Assembly: GCF_022179805.1 (NCBI RefSeq)
Contig: NZ_BPUO01000016.1
Coordinates: 1-64,000 of the forward strand
DNA length: 64,000 bases
DNA from: Cupriavidus pauculus
GTDB taxonomy: Bacteria > Pseudomonadota > Gammaproteobacteria > Burkholderiales > Burkholderiaceae
Direction of reading: 5' to 3'
Position 1 is the first letter of the stretch, and each line of letters opens with the position of its first letter. The position numbers and the translations under genes were made by a program. The notes beneath the pieces were generated by a model. That model worked only from the letters and a program-made list of their open reading frames with translations, was not told the origin of the DNA and made no database searches. Shown here one piece after another: positions 1-9,797 of the stretch.

Positions 1-71
1 GCGATCAGATCTTCGGGAATGGTCGGCAGCTCACGATCGGCGGCCTGGCTCGTCTTGGTTCTACGTGGCAT
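1..71 (-). CDS. IS256-family transposase, N-terminal fragment (runs off the window)
   Basis: Only the first 23 codons are inside the window. The ATG is at 69-71 on the minus strand. The peptide begins MPRRTKTS and contains ELPTIPEDLI, which resembles the N-terminus of IS256-family (mutator-type) transposases of Cupriavidus and Ralstonia. These are DDE enzymes that cut and move the element. No catalytic residue is visible here, so the family call rests on the N-terminal resemblance and the adjoining terminal-repeat-like sequence. Confidence 0.5.
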   Translation of the reverse strand, partial: MPRRTKTSQAADRELPTIPEDLI

Positions 72-125
72 GACATGCTCCTTGGCGACATGTTATGCCC
101 TAAACACAAAATTTCTGACGGGCCC
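1..125 (-). mobile_element. End of an IS256-like insertion sequence
   Basis: The left edge holds the start of a transposase reading leftward out of the window, preceded by a non-coding stretch that resembles the terminal region of IS256-family elements. Read on the minus strand, this starts near GGGCCCGTCAGAAAT and runs through TTTGTGTTTAGGGC. The outer boundary at about 120-126 is my estimate, because neither the other end nor the target duplication is visible. The element lies 64 bases upstream of the binding-protein gene at 189. Confidence 0.55.
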
Positions 126-188
126 CTTGCGCCTCGGCCGCGCCTATCCGGTGTGGCCGCTCCTCGATTCCCAGGAAAAATAAAAGCT

Positions 189-1001
189 ATGAAAATGCTC
201 TCGATCACGAAGAGCCTGGTTGCCGCTACCGTGGCACTGGGCGTGGTGGCTGCCGGTAACGCATCGGCACAGGAACAGACCGTTCGTCTGGGTACCGTCA
301 GCGGGCCCGATGCCGAAGTCTGGCAAGTGGTGCAGAAAGTGGCCAAGAAAAACGGCCTGAACGTGAAGATCGTGGAATTCAACGACTACGTGCAGCCGAA
401 TGCGGCACTCGATGCTGGCGACCTGGACGCCAACAGCTTCCAGCACCAGCCGTATCTGGATAGCCAGATCAAGCAGCGCGGCTACAAGATGGTCAGCGTG
501 GGCTACACCTACATCTCGCCGCTGGGCATCTACTCGAAGTCGCTGAAGTCGCCGAAGGACCTGCCGCAAGGCGCCAAGGTGGCCGTGCCCAACGATCCGT
601 CGAACGAAAACCGCGCGCTGCTGCTGCTGGCCGCGCAAGGCGTGATCAAGCTGAAACCGGGCGTAGGCACCAACGGTGTGAACGCCACGCCGCTCGACAT
701 CGCCGAGAACCCGAAGAAGCTCAAGTTCGTGGAACTCGACGCCGCCCAGCTGGCCCGTGCGCTGCCCGACGTGGCCGCCGCCGTGATCAACACGAACTAT
801 GCACTGGCCGCCGGCCTGCAGCCGACCGCGAATTCGATTGCGCTGGAAGACATCCACAGCCCGTACGCGAACGTCATCGTCGTGCGCACGCAGGACAAGG
901 ACAAGCCCTGGGTGAAGAAGCTCGTGGCTGCGTATCAGTCCGAGGAAGTGCGCCAGTTCATGAAGACGCAGTTCAAGGGCGCGATGGTGCCGTCGTTCTA
1001 A
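189..1001 (+). CDS. metQ: MetQ/NlpA-family ABC transporter substrate-binding protein
   Basis: This is a 270-residue periplasmic binding protein of the NlpA/MetQ family, whose members deliver methionine or related compounds to a MetNI importer. Residues 1-27 form a signal peptide ending NASA before QEQ. There is no lipobox cysteine, so the protein should be soluble rather than lipid-anchored, unlike typical MetQ. Family-like stretches include DANSFQHQPYLD and VAVPNDPSNENRALLLL. The frame stays open upstream to 75, but the ATG at 189 begins the signal peptide and is preferred. No ATPase or permease gene lies beside it in the window; an IS end occupies the upstream side. The exact ligand is not known. 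Confidence 0.85.
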   Translation: MKMLSITKSLVAATVALGVVAAGNASAQEQTVRLGTVSGPDAEVWQVVQKVAKKNGLNVKIVEFNDYVQPNAALDAGDLDANSFQHQPYLDSQIKQRGYKMVSVGYTYISPLGIYSKSLKSPKDLPQGAKVAVPNDPSNENRALLLLAAQGVIKLKPGVGTNGVNATPLDIAENPKKLKFVELDAAQLARALPDVAAAVINTNYALAAGLQPTANSIALEDIHSPYANVIVVRTQDKDKPWVKKLVAAYQSEEVRQFMKTQFKGAMVPSF

Positions 1002-1032
1002 GCAACGTCGACACGCATTCTTGCAGCAAGCG

Positions 1033-1060
1033 AAACGGCAGCCTCAGGGCTGCCGTTTTT
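1033..1060 (+). terminator. Rho-independent terminator after the metQ-like gene
   Basis: A perfect 11-bp stem (AAACGGCAGCC with GGCTGCCGTTT) and a TCAG loop are followed by a T run, 31 bases after the stop codon. Confidence 0.9.
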
Positions 1061-1147
1061 GCATCTATTCATATTCGAATTGGTTCGTTCGCATCGCGGT
1101 GGCACGACGCTAAGGTATGTCATCGCTACACGCCCCGGAGATTCATT

Positions 1148-1711
1148 GTGTCCACACCGCTCAAAGTCGTCGCCGTCAATGGCAGCGCCCATCAACCTTC
1201 GCGCACGCTGGTGCTGATCCAGGCGCTGCTGGCCGAGCTGGACCAGCGTCTGGTGCTGGATGCGCAGATCGTGGACCTGAGCGAGATTGCACGCCCGCTG
1301 GGCGCCGCCCTGACGCGCGACGAGCTGCCGGCCGACATCGAGGCGCAGATCGCAGCCATCGAATCGGCTGACCTCGTGATTGCCGCCGCACCGGTCTATC
1401 GCGGATCGTTCCCCGGACACTTCAAGCATCTGTTCGACCTCGTCGGCATGAACGCGCTGGTCGACAAGCCCGTGCTGCTGGCCGCCACAGGTGGCAGCGA
1501 CCGCCACGCGCTGGTGCTGGAGCATCAGCTGCGACCGCTGTTCAGCTTCCTGCAGGCGCTGACGCTGCCGATCGGCGTGTATGCCGCGACGGCCGATTTC
1601 GATGGGTATCAGGTTGGCAACGGCGCGCTGGCCGAGCGCATCAAGCTGGTCGCGGATCGGGCCGCGCCGCTGTTCGGGGCGTCAGCAAGGCAGTTGCGAC
1701 GCGTGGCTTGA
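1148..1711 (+). CDS. NADPH-dependent FMN reductase (MsuE-like)
   Basis: This 187-residue flavodoxin-fold reductase supplies reduced FMN to a partner monooxygenase or acts as a quinone or azo reductase. The phosphate-binding loop NGSAHQPSRT lies at residues 11-20, and the segment APVYRGSFPGHFKHLFD near residues 81-97 is typical of the MsuE/SsuE branch. The start is GTG at 1148, chosen because GGAG lies at 1137-1140 and the flavin-fold strand VVAVNGS follows at once. No sulfonate monooxygenase gene is nearby, so the physiological partner cannot be told from this window. Confidence 0.85.
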   Translation: MSTPLKVVAVNGSAHQPSRTLVLIQALLAELDQRLVLDAQIVDLSEIARPLGAALTRDELPADIEAQIAAIESADLVIAAAPVYRGSFPGHFKHLFDLVGMNALVDKPVLLAATGGSDRHALVLEHQLRPLFSFLQALTLPIGVYAATADFDGYQVGNGALAERIKLVADRAAPLFGASARQLRRVA

Positions 1712-1749
1712 GGGTTTGGTTTTTGGTTTTGATTTTCTGATTTTGATTT

Positions 1750-1907
1750 GCTCCCCTCTCCCGCAATGCGGGAGAGGGGTTGGGGGTGAGGGCAATGCGG
1801 CTCTGCTTGCCGACTGATCGCAATTTGAACCGCCAGGCCCTCACCCCCGCCCCTCTCCCACTTCGCGGGAGAGGGGAGCAAACAAGCGACGCGGGAGAGG
1901 GGAGCCA
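1750..1907. repeat. Palindromic intergenic repeat, copy 1 (inverted orientation)
   Basis: Two hairpins built on CTCCCCTCTCCCGC with GCGGGAGAGGGG flank a conserved core (GCTCTGCTTGCCGA...CGCAATTTG). The core is the reverse complement of the cores of the copies at 14289 and 34047. A partial extra arm lies at 1890-1907. It sits between the FMN reductase and the convergent amidase and may act as a bidirectional terminator. Confidence 0.8.
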
Positions 1908-1930
1908 AAACAAGCGGTGCGGACTAACTC

Positions 1931-3412
1931 TTACCCCGCAATCACCGCCGGCAGCCGGTCATTCACCCAATCCCGCGTCTTCTCATACGCCGCAGCCAGG
2001 CGCAGCACGCTCAGATCATCGCGTGGCCGGCCGATCAGTTGCATGCCCATCGGCAAGCCATCCGCATTGAATCCCACCGGCACGCTGATCACAGGGCAGC
2101 CCGACAGCGTCCACGCCACCACCACTTCCATCCACCGGTGATAGGTGTCCATCTGCCGGCCCTTGATCGATTTCGGCCAGTGCTCGTTCACATCGAACGG
2201 AAACACCTGCGCCGTGGGCACGGCGATGTAGTCGAACTGCTCGAACATGCGCAGCAACGCCTGATACCAGGCACTGCGCTGCGTGCTGGCCGCGTACAGG
2301 TCCGACGCCTTGAGGTCGAGCGAACCCTCGATCTCCCAGATCGCCTCGGGCTTCAGTTGCGCGCGTGTCGACGGATTGGTGTAGAGCCCAAGCCGTGCAT
2401 TGCCGGTCAGGAAGTGCCGGTGCGCAAGCCATGTCTGCCAGATCTTCTCCGGCGGATAGGGCGGCTGGATTGCGTCGACCTTCACACCGAAATCGGGGAA
2501 GAAACGCAGGGCCTGCTCGCACAGCGCCAGGATGCCGTCTTCCATCGGCAGATAACCGCCCCAGTCGCCCAGCCACGCCACGCGCTTGCTAGACAGGTCG
2601 GCATCGAGCACGCCGCCGACGTTCTGCGGCGTCAGCGTGCCCAGCACCGGATCTTCGGGCAGCGCCTGCGGCGTGCGGGGATCGGGGCCTGACTGCGTAG
2701 CCAGCAACAGCGCCAGATCCGCGACATTGCGGGCCATCGGGCCCTCACAGCCCAGTTGCGGCATGAACAGCTCGGGCGCCGGGCCGTACGGCACGCGTCC
2801 CGACGACGGACGGAATCCGTACACATTGCAGAACGCCGCCGGATTGCGCAGCGATCCACCAAAGTCGCTGCCGTCGGCAACGGGCAGCATGCGCGTGGCC
2901 AGCGCCGCCGCCGCGCCGCCGCTGCTGCCGCCCGCCGATCGCGTGGGGTCGTACGGATTGCGCGTGGCGCCGTATACCGGGTTGAACGTGTGCGAACCCA
3001 GCCCGAACTCGGGCGTGTTGGTCTTGCCGATCAGGATTGCCCCGGCATTGCGCATGCGTTCGACGATGACCGAATCGCTGGCCGGCACGTTGTCCTTGAA
3101 GATCGGCGACCCATACGTCGTGCGAATGCCGCGCGTCATCGCCAGGTCCTTCGGCGCCTGCGGCATGCCGTGCATCCAGCCCTTTGACTCGCCCCGCGCC
3201 AATGCATCGTCGGCGGCCTGGGCCTCGCGAATCAACGCATCTTCGTCCTGCAGCGCCACGATGGCATTGCAGCCCGGATTCACGGCGGCAATGTGCGCCA
3301 GATAGGCCGCCATGACCTCGCGGCTCGACACCTGCTTCGTATGGATCGATTCGGAAAGCTGCCGCGCAGACAGCATGACGAGGGGGTGGGGGCGGTAGGT
3401 GGTGGCAGTCAT
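1931..3412 (-). CDS. Amidase (amidase-signature family)
   Basis: A 493-residue cytoplasmic amidase that hydrolyses an amide bond with a Ser-Ser-Lys triad. The expected residues are present: Lys88 in HGMPQAPKD, the Ser pair 163-164 in SAGGSSGG, and nucleophile Ser187 in GSDFGGSLRNPA. The C-terminus carries the family-typical GLPMGMQLIGRP. No signal peptide is seen. It lies 12 bases downstream of fghA on the same strand, so it is probably transcribed with the formaldehyde-detoxification genes, which is an unusual partner. The family is too broad to name the substrate. Confidence 0.9.
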   Translation of the reverse strand: MTATTYRPHPLVMLSARQLSESIHTKQVSSREVMAAYLAHIAAVNPGCNAIVALQDEDALIREAQAADDALARGESKGWMHGMPQAPKDLAMTRGIRTTYGSPIFKDNVPASDSVIVERMRNAGAILIGKTNTPEFGLGSHTFNPVYGATRNPYDPTRSAGGSSGGAAAALATRMLPVADGSDFGGSLRNPAAFCNVYGFRPSSGRVPYGPAPELFMPQLGCEGPMARNVADLALLLATQSGPDPRTPQALPEDPVLGTLTPQNVGGVLDADLSSKRVAWLGDWGGYLPMEDGILALCEQALRFFPDFGVKVDAIQPPYPPEKIWQTWLAHRHFLTGNARLGLYTNPSTRAQLKPEAIWEIEGSLDLKASDLYAASTQRSAWYQALLRMFEQFDYIAVPTAQVFPFDVNEHWPKSIKGRQMDTYHRWMEVVVAWTLSGCPVISVPVGFNADGLPMGMQLIGRPRDDLSVLRLAAAYEKTRDWVNDRLPAVIAG

Positions 3413-3424
3413 GAACGTCTACCC

Positions 3425-4273
3425 TCAAAGCCTCTCGGCATGATGCCGGACATGGTCGGCCATGAATGTCGAGATGAAGTAGTACCCGTGGTCGTAGCCC
3501 GCGTGGCGGCGTAGCGTCAGCGGTTGTCCGGCTTTTTCGCAGGCGGCCTCGAAGGCTTCGGGGTGGAGCTGTTCGGCCAGGAATTTGTCGGACAGTCCCT
3601 GGTCCACCAGGATGCCGGCGGGGAATGGTGCCGATGCCTGCGCGGCCATCAGGGCGGTGGCGTCGTGCTGGGCCCAGCGGTTGCGGTCTTCGCCGAGGTA
3701 GCCGGTGAACGCCTTTACGCCCCACGGGCATTGCGACGGTGCAGCGATGGGCGCGAACGCCGAGACCGAGCGGAAGCGTTGCGGATACCGCTGTGCCAGC
3801 ACCAGCGCGCCGTGGCCGCCCATCGAATGGCCGAAGATGCCGACGCGGGCGGCGTCGGCGGGCAGTTCGCTGGTGACCAGGTGGAACAGTTCGTCGGCCA
3901 CGTAGCTTTCCATGCGCCAGTGCATGCGCCATGGTGCCTCGATGGCGTCGACATAGAACCCGGCACCCACGCCGAAGTCCCAGGCGTCAGCCTCGCCCGG
4001 CACGTGTGCGCCGCGCGGGCTGGTGTCGGGTGCCACCAGGATCAGGCCGTGCTCGGCGGCGTACTGCTGGGCGCCGGCCTTGATCATGAAGGTTTCCTCG
4101 GTGCAGGTCAGGCCGGCGAGGTAGAACAGCGTGGGCAGCGGTTTGGCGTTGGGAGCCAGCGCCTGCGGCGGCACGTAGGCCGAGAACCGCATCGGCAGCC
4201 CGATGGCCGCCGACTGGTGCTGGTAGAAGCGCTGCACGCCGCCGTGGCAGCCGTGTTCGGACAGCAGTTCCAT
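3425..4273 (-). CDS. fghA: S-formylglutathione hydrolase
   Basis: This 282-residue esterase-D-type alpha/beta hydrolase cleaves S-formylglutathione to formate and glutathione, the second step of glutathione-dependent formaldehyde oxidation. Nucleophile Ser150 lies in GHSMGGHGA, and the family strings TCTEETF, APDTSPRG and, near the C-terminus, the Asp (LVDQGLSDKF) and His (GYDHGYYF) complete the triad. The start is the ATG at 4271-4273; the frame is open further upstream into frmA but that part is not protein-like. It lies 11 bases downstream of frmA, as expected for an operon. Confidence 0.95.
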   Translation of the reverse strand: MELLSEHGCHGGVQRFYQHQSAAIGLPMRFSAYVPPQALAPNAKPLPTLFYLAGLTCTEETFMIKAGAQQYAAEHGLILVAPDTSPRGAHVPGEADAWDFGVGAGFYVDAIEAPWRMHWRMESYVADELFHLVTSELPADAARVGIFGHSMGGHGALVLAQRYPQRFRSVSAFAPIAAPSQCPWGVKAFTGYLGEDRNRWAQHDATALMAAQASAPFPAGILVDQGLSDKFLAEQLHPEAFEAACEKAGQPLTLRRHAGYDHGYYFISTFMADHVRHHAERL

Positions 4274-4284
4274 GGGCCGGTGCC

Positions 4285-5391
<1,107 letters not shown>

Positions 5392-5491
5392 GAGGCAGGC
5401 TCCTGTGCGAATGAGGTAGGGCGGCATGCGGGCCGCCGACACGGCAAGCACTATACGGGCATCGGCGCGATGCGGCCAGACCGGCGCGCGA

Positions 5492-6844
5492 TTATCGGCT
5501 GCCGCGCGCGCTGCCCGGCATCACGGCGTCGCGCGGCGGCTGCGCGGACAACTGTCCTTCATGCCGCCGGCCGAGCCACCAGCCAAGCCACGCCCAGGCG
5601 ATGGCGAGCGCGGCGCCGGCCAGCGCCACAGTGGCCGGATGGCCCGACAGCGCATCGATGGCGGTCTTGACCCAGGCGCTCACCGCGTCGCCGGCACGAT
5701 AGATCGCGGTATCGATGACGTTCTTGGCCTTGTACTTGGTCTCGGGGTCCACCACGGTGAATAGCATCTCGCGGCCCGGCCGCAGCAGCGCGTACTCGCC
5801 CACGCGCCGCACGATCATCGCGGCGGCCAGCACGCCGAACGTGGGCCACATCGCCAGCACCAGGAAGCCGACAGTCACCGCCAGCGGCACGGCGGTCAGC
5901 AGCGCGGCCACGCCGTAGCGCCTGGCCACGCGGCCCGAGAAGAAGATCTGCACCAGGATGGTCAGCCCCTGCACCGTGGCGTCCAGCGCGCTGAACACCT
6001 GGGTCTGCTGCGCGCGCGTGGGAAACGCTTCGGACACCAGCCGCGCCTGCTCGAAGTACAGGAAGGTGCTGGCCGTGGCCAGCAGGATCACGAACAGGCT
6101 GATACCCAGCAGATAGCGCGACCGCATGACCAGCACCAGCCCGGCCCACAGGCCGCCGCCCACGGGCTGCGCGGGATCTTGCCCGGCCGGCGATGGCCCA
6201 TCGACCAGGCCGGCGCCCATCCGGCGCCGCCAGCGGAACAGGAAGCCCACACCGGGCAGCGTGGCGGCCAGCAGCGCGGCCGACAGCAGCATCAGGCCGG
6301 TCAGCCCGATGCCGCCCACCAGCCAGCCGCCCAGCACGGGGCCGGCCAGCCCGCCCGCGCTGGCCCCGGCCGCGATCAGCGCGAACAGCCGCCGTGCCTG
6401 CTCGGGCCGGAATACATCGGCCATCAGGCTCCACGCCACCGACACCACGAACAGGTTGAAGACCGACAGCCATACGTAGAACACGCGCGCCAGCCAGACG
6501 TTGTCGGGCACGGCCCGCGTGGCGAACGCGAAGGCCAGCAGGTTGGCGATGAAGAAACCGTAGACCCAGGGCACGAAGCGCCGGCGCGGCAACCATTTGC
6601 AGCACGCGCCGTAGAACGGGATGGCGGCCAGCATTACCACGAACGTGGCTGTGAACAGCCACTGCAGGTTCTTGACGCCGCCGGCGATGCCCATCGTCTC
6701 GCGCACGGGCCGCAGCATGAAGTAGCTGGCGAACAGGCAGAAGAAGAACAGGAACGCGGCCGCCACCGCCGGCATCTCGCCGGCGCGCACACCCAGCAGC
6801 CGGCCGGTGCGCGGCGGGTCGGGATTGGGCTCCGGCGTATGCAT
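5492..6844 (-). CDS. MFS-type transporter related to ATP:ADP antiporter-like proteins
   Basis: A 450-residue polytopic inner-membrane protein with about 12 hydrophobic segments. The first helix region FFFCLFASYFMLRPVRETM and the later GPVLGGWLV and EYALLRPGREML are typical of the bacterial relatives of nucleotide (ATP:ADP) translocases, usually annotated simply as MFS transporters. The substrate is unknown, and nucleotide exchange should not be assumed in a free-living bacterium. It follows the aldo/keto reductase gene by 12 bases on the same strand. No good ribosome-binding site precedes the ATG at 6844, which suggests translational coupling. Confidence 0.75.
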   Translation of the reverse strand: MHTPEPNPDPPRTGRLLGVRAGEMPAVAAAFLFFFCLFASYFMLRPVRETMGIAGGVKNLQWLFTATFVVMLAAIPFYGACCKWLPRRRFVPWVYGFFIANLLAFAFATRAVPDNVWLARVFYVWLSVFNLFVVSVAWSLMADVFRPEQARRLFALIAAGASAGGLAGPVLGGWLVGGIGLTGLMLLSAALLAATLPGVGFLFRWRRRMGAGLVDGPSPAGQDPAQPVGGGLWAGLVLVMRSRYLLGISLFVILLATASTFLYFEQARLVSEAFPTRAQQTQVFSALDATVQGLTILVQIFFSGRVARRYGVAALLTAVPLAVTVGFLVLAMWPTFGVLAAAMIVRRVGEYALLRPGREMLFTVVDPETKYKAKNVIDTAIYRAGDAVSAWVKTAIDALSGHPATVALAGAALAIAWAWLGWWLGRRHEGQLSAQPPRDAVMPGSARGSR

Positions 6845-6856
6845 GGCGGCGGCGGG

Positions 6857-7777
6857 TCAGGCCAGGGCCGCCGCGATGCGTGCGCGCTCGCGTGTATCGG
6901 GCATGCGACCGAACGCGGCGCCCAGGTTGTCGGCCATGTTCTTCGGCTTGGATGTGGCGGGTATGGCGGCGGTGACGGCCGGATGGCTGACGATGAACTT
7001 CAGGAACAGCTGCGCCCACGACGTGCAGTCGACCTCGCCGGCCCAGTCGGGCACCGGCTTGCCGCGCACCGCCGAGAACAGCCGGCCGTCCTGGAACGGA
7101 CGGTTGATCAGCACCGCCACACCGCGCTCCTCGCACAGTGGCAGCAGCACCTTCTCGGCATTGCGCTCGCCGAGCGAATAATTGACCTGCAGGAAGTCGA
7201 GCTTTTCGGCGCGCAGGATCTTGGCCAGTTCCTCGTGCGCGTCTTCACGGTAATGCGTGATGCCGACGTAGCGCGTCTTGCCCTGGTCCTTCCATTGGCG
7301 CACCAGCTTCAGGTTGTCGCGCCAGTCGATCAGGTTGTGCACCTGCAGCAAGTCCACGCTGTCCGAGTGCAATTCCATACGCGAGCGTGTGAACTGGGTC
7401 ATCGCATTGGCAGCGCTGGTGGATATCTTGGTGGCCACGAAGGCCTTGCTGAGTGCGTTGGCGGACTGCAGCAGGTCGCCCGTCACGGCCTCGGCGGCGC
7501 CGTAGCTTGGCGCGGTGTCGATCACGGGATTGGGAATGCGCTGCAGCAGCATGGCCATGACCTCGGTCAGCGGCGCGCGCTCGGCGGAGTCGCGGCCGAC
7601 GTTGAACGTGTCGGCGGTGCCCATGCCGATCACGGGCAACTGCTCCCTCGTGCCCGGGATCTTGCGGCGCATCGGGGCTTCCACGGTGGCGGCCTGGGCG
7701 GCGGCCAGCGCGGACCCGGCTGGCAGCGCGGCCAGCGTGGCGGATAGCCCAAGAAAGGTGCGGCGGTCGATCGGCAT
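6857..7777 (-). CDS. Aldo/keto reductase with Tat signal peptide
   Basis: A 306-residue NAD(P)-dependent reductase of the aldo/keto reductase fold. It begins MPIDRRTFLGLSATLAALPAG, a twin-arginine signal (RRTFLG) followed by a hydrophobic stretch and AxA sites near residues 25-30, so it should be folded in the cytoplasm and exported. The barrel has VIDTAPSYG, KISTS, DLLQVHN and GITHY at the expected places. The start at 7777 is chosen because it begins the Tat signal; upstream in-frame sequence runs into the promoter of the divergent liv operon. The substrate is unknown. It probably forms a two-gene operon with the transporter downstream. Confidence 0.88.
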   Translation of the reverse strand: MPIDRRTFLGLSATLAALPAGSALAAAQAATVEAPMRRKIPGTREQLPVIGMGTADTFNVGRDSAERAPLTEVMAMLLQRIPNPVIDTAPSYGAAEAVTGDLLQSANALSKAFVATKISTSAANAMTQFTRSRMELHSDSVDLLQVHNLIDWRDNLKLVRQWKDQGKTRYVGITHYREDAHEELAKILRAEKLDFLQVNYSLGERNAEKVLLPLCEERGVAVLINRPFQDGRLFSAVRGKPVPDWAGEVDCTSWAQLFLKFIVSHPAVTAAIPATSKPKNMADNLGAAFGRMPDTRERARIAAALA

Positions 7778-7944
7778 GGCGTCTCGTCCCTTGGCGGTGG
7801 TCCCAGCAGACGTTAGCGCGTGCGGCAGGCGAAGTAAACCACGGCGCGGGTCGGGCCCGATTGCAAAAAAGCGGCGCCCACTGAACAATCGGCCGACCTT
7901 TGTCCATCCACCAGCGGTCATCCACCCAGAAAGAGGACCGGATC

Positions 7945-8814
7945 GTGATATCGAGCTTGCCCGGCGTGCTGTTCGACGGCGTGACATACGGCAGTCTGTT
8001 GTTCCTGATCAGCATCGGCCTGTCGGTGACCATGGGCCTGATGAACTTCGTCAACCTAGCGCACGGTGCCTTCGCGATGCTGGGCGGCTACGTGGCCGTG
8101 GTGCTGATGAACCGGCTCGGCGTGCCGTTCCTGGCGGCGCTGCCGGTGGCATTCCTGGGTGCCGCGCTGGCCGGCTGGCTGCTGGAGCGCACGCTGTATC
8201 GGCGCCTCTACCGGGCCAGCCACCTGGACCAGGTACTGTTTTCGATCGGCCTGACCTTCATGGCCATGGCTGGGGCCACATGGTTCTTCGGGCCCGGACA
8301 GCAGCCGGTGGTGCTGCCCGATTTCCTGATCGGACAGGTCAGGGTGGCCGGGCTCGACGTGGGCGCCTACCGCCTGTTCCTGCTGGCCGTGGTGATCGTC
8401 ATCACGCTGAAGCTGGGCTGGCTGGTGGCCCGCACGCGCTTTGGCGCGCAGATACGCGCGGCGGTGGACAACCAGCAGGCCGCCACCGGCCTGGGCATCG
8501 ACGTGGGCCGCGTGTTCAGCCTGACGTTCGCGCTGGGCTCGGGGCTGGCAGGGCTGGGCGGCGGCCTGGGCATCGACGTGCTCGGGCTCGATCCCACGTT
8601 TCCGCTCAAGTACATGGTCTACTTTCTGCTGGTGGTGGCCGTGGGCGGGGCGGGCAGCATCCGCGGATCGCTGGTGGCCGCCATGGTGCTGGGCGTGGCC
8701 GACGTGGCCGGCAAGTACTACGTGCCCGCGATTGGCGCCTTTGTCATCTACGCGATGATGGTGCTGTTGCTGGTGGCGTTTCCGGCCGGTCTCTACGGGA
8801 GGCGCGCCGCATGA
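7945..8814 (+). CDS. livH: Branched-chain-type ABC transporter permease (LivH family)
   Basis: A 289-residue inner-membrane permease with about 8 hydrophobic segments. The family-typical SIGLSVTMGLMNFVNLAHGAF lies near residues 21-41, and the EAA-like loop region GAQIRAAVDNQQAATGLGI is present. The start is GTG at 7945 with AGAGGA at 7931-7936; a longer in-frame start at 7900 lacks support. It overlaps livM by four bases (ATGA). Transporters of this family carry leucine-type amino acids but also amides, urea and aromatic acids; the substrate is not readable from the permease. Confidence 0.92.
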   Translation: MISSLPGVLFDGVTYGSLLFLISIGLSVTMGLMNFVNLAHGAFAMLGGYVAVVLMNRLGVPFLAALPVAFLGAALAGWLLERTLYRRLYRASHLDQVLFSIGLTFMAMAGATWFFGPGQQPVVLPDFLIGQVRVAGLDVGAYRLFLLAVVIVITLKLGWLVARTRFGAQIRAAVDNQQAATGLGIDVGRVFSLTFALGSGLAGLGGGLGIDVLGLDPTFPLKYMVYFLLVVAVGGAGSIRGSLVAAMVLGVADVAGKYYVPAIGAFVIYAMMVLLLVAFPAGLYGRRAA

Positions 8815-9797
8815 TGCCGCATCAACTACCTGACGGCCGCTGGCACCCGGCCGAAATCGTGTTCTGGCTGCTGCCGGTGGCGCTGTTCTTCGCGTTGCCC
8901 GACTACCTGATCCTGGGCAGTCAGATCCTGATCGTGGGGCTGTTCGCGTTGTCGCTGGACCTGATCCTTGGCTACGCGGGCATCGTCTCGCTGGGCCATG
9001 CCGCCTTCTTCGGCTTGGGGGCGTACACGGCGGGCCTGCTGGGCGCGCACGGCTGGGGCGAGCCGCTGTCGGGGCTGGTCGCGGCGGCGGCCGTGGCCGC
9101 CTTTGCCGGCTGGCTCTGCAGCTTCCTGGTGGTGCGCGGCGGCGATCTCACGCGGCTGATGGTCACGCTGGGCATCGGGCTGATGCTGTTCGAGGCGGCC
9201 AACAAGGCGGCGTTCCTGACCGGTGGTGTCGACGGGTTGTCCGGCGTGACGATGCAGCCGTTGCTGGGCATGTTCGAGTTCGACCTGTATGGCAAGACCG
9301 CCTATGTCTACAGCCTGGTGGTGCTGTTCCTGATGTTCGTGCTGGTGCGGCGCATCGTGGCGTCGCCATTCGGCCTGTCGCTGCGCGGCCTGCGCGAAGG
9401 CGCGCGGCGCATGCCCGCGCTGGGCGCCGATGTGCCGCGCCGCCTGCGGACGGTGTTCACGGTGGCGGCGGCCATTGCCGGCGTGGCGGGTGGCCTGCTG
9501 GCGCAAACCACGCAGTTCGTGGGCATGGATGTGCTGGGCTTTCCGCGCTCGGCGGAATTGCTGGTCATGCTGGTGCTGGGCGGCACGGGGCGTCTCTACG
9601 GCGCGCTGATCGGCGCGGCGCTGTTCATGATCGCGCAGGACGTGCTGGCCGGCATCAACCCGGTTTACTGGCAGTTCTGGATAGGCCTGCTGCTGGTGCT
9701 GATGGTGCTGTTTGCGCGGGGCGGCGTGATGGGTGCGATCGGTGCCTGGGCCGCACGGCGGCGCGCGGCGGCGATCGAACGGAGGGCCGACGCATGA
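8811..9797 (+). CDS. livM: Branched-chain-type ABC transporter permease (LivM family)
   Basis: A 328-residue second permease of the livHMGF system with about 9-10 hydrophobic segments. LDLILGYAGIVSLGHAAFFGLGAY is the LivM hallmark, and LRGLREGARRMPALG corresponds to the ATPase-coupling loop. The start ATG at 8811 overlaps the livH stop codon. The reading frame is open for over 1 kb upstream, but only as antisense/shadow sequence. Confidence 0.93.
   Translation: MMPHQLPDGRWHPAEIVFWLLPVALFFALPDYLILGSQILIVGLFALSLDLILGYAGIVSLGHAAFFGLGAYTAGLLGAHGWGEPLSGLVAAAAVAAFAGWLCSFLVVRGGDLTRLMVTLGIGLMLFEAANKAAFLTGGVDGLSGVTMQPLLGMFEFDLYGKTAYVYSLVVLFLMFVLVRRIVASPFGLSLRGLREGARRMPALGADVPRRLRTVFTVAAAIAGVAGGLLAQTTQFVGMDVLGFPRSAELLVMLVLGGTGRLYGALIGAALFMIAQDVLAGINPVYWQFWIGLLLVLMVLFARGGVMGAIGAWAARRRAAAIERRADA

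Noticed and set aside
5..382. 125-codon open frame across the IS end and the start of the metQ-like gene
   Set aside because: It is antisense to the signal peptide of the binding protein and has no protein-like pattern.
7515..8810. Long in-frame upstream extension of livM
   Set aside because: It runs through livH and the antisense of the aldo/keto reductase; the LivM family N-terminus begins at the ATG at 8811.
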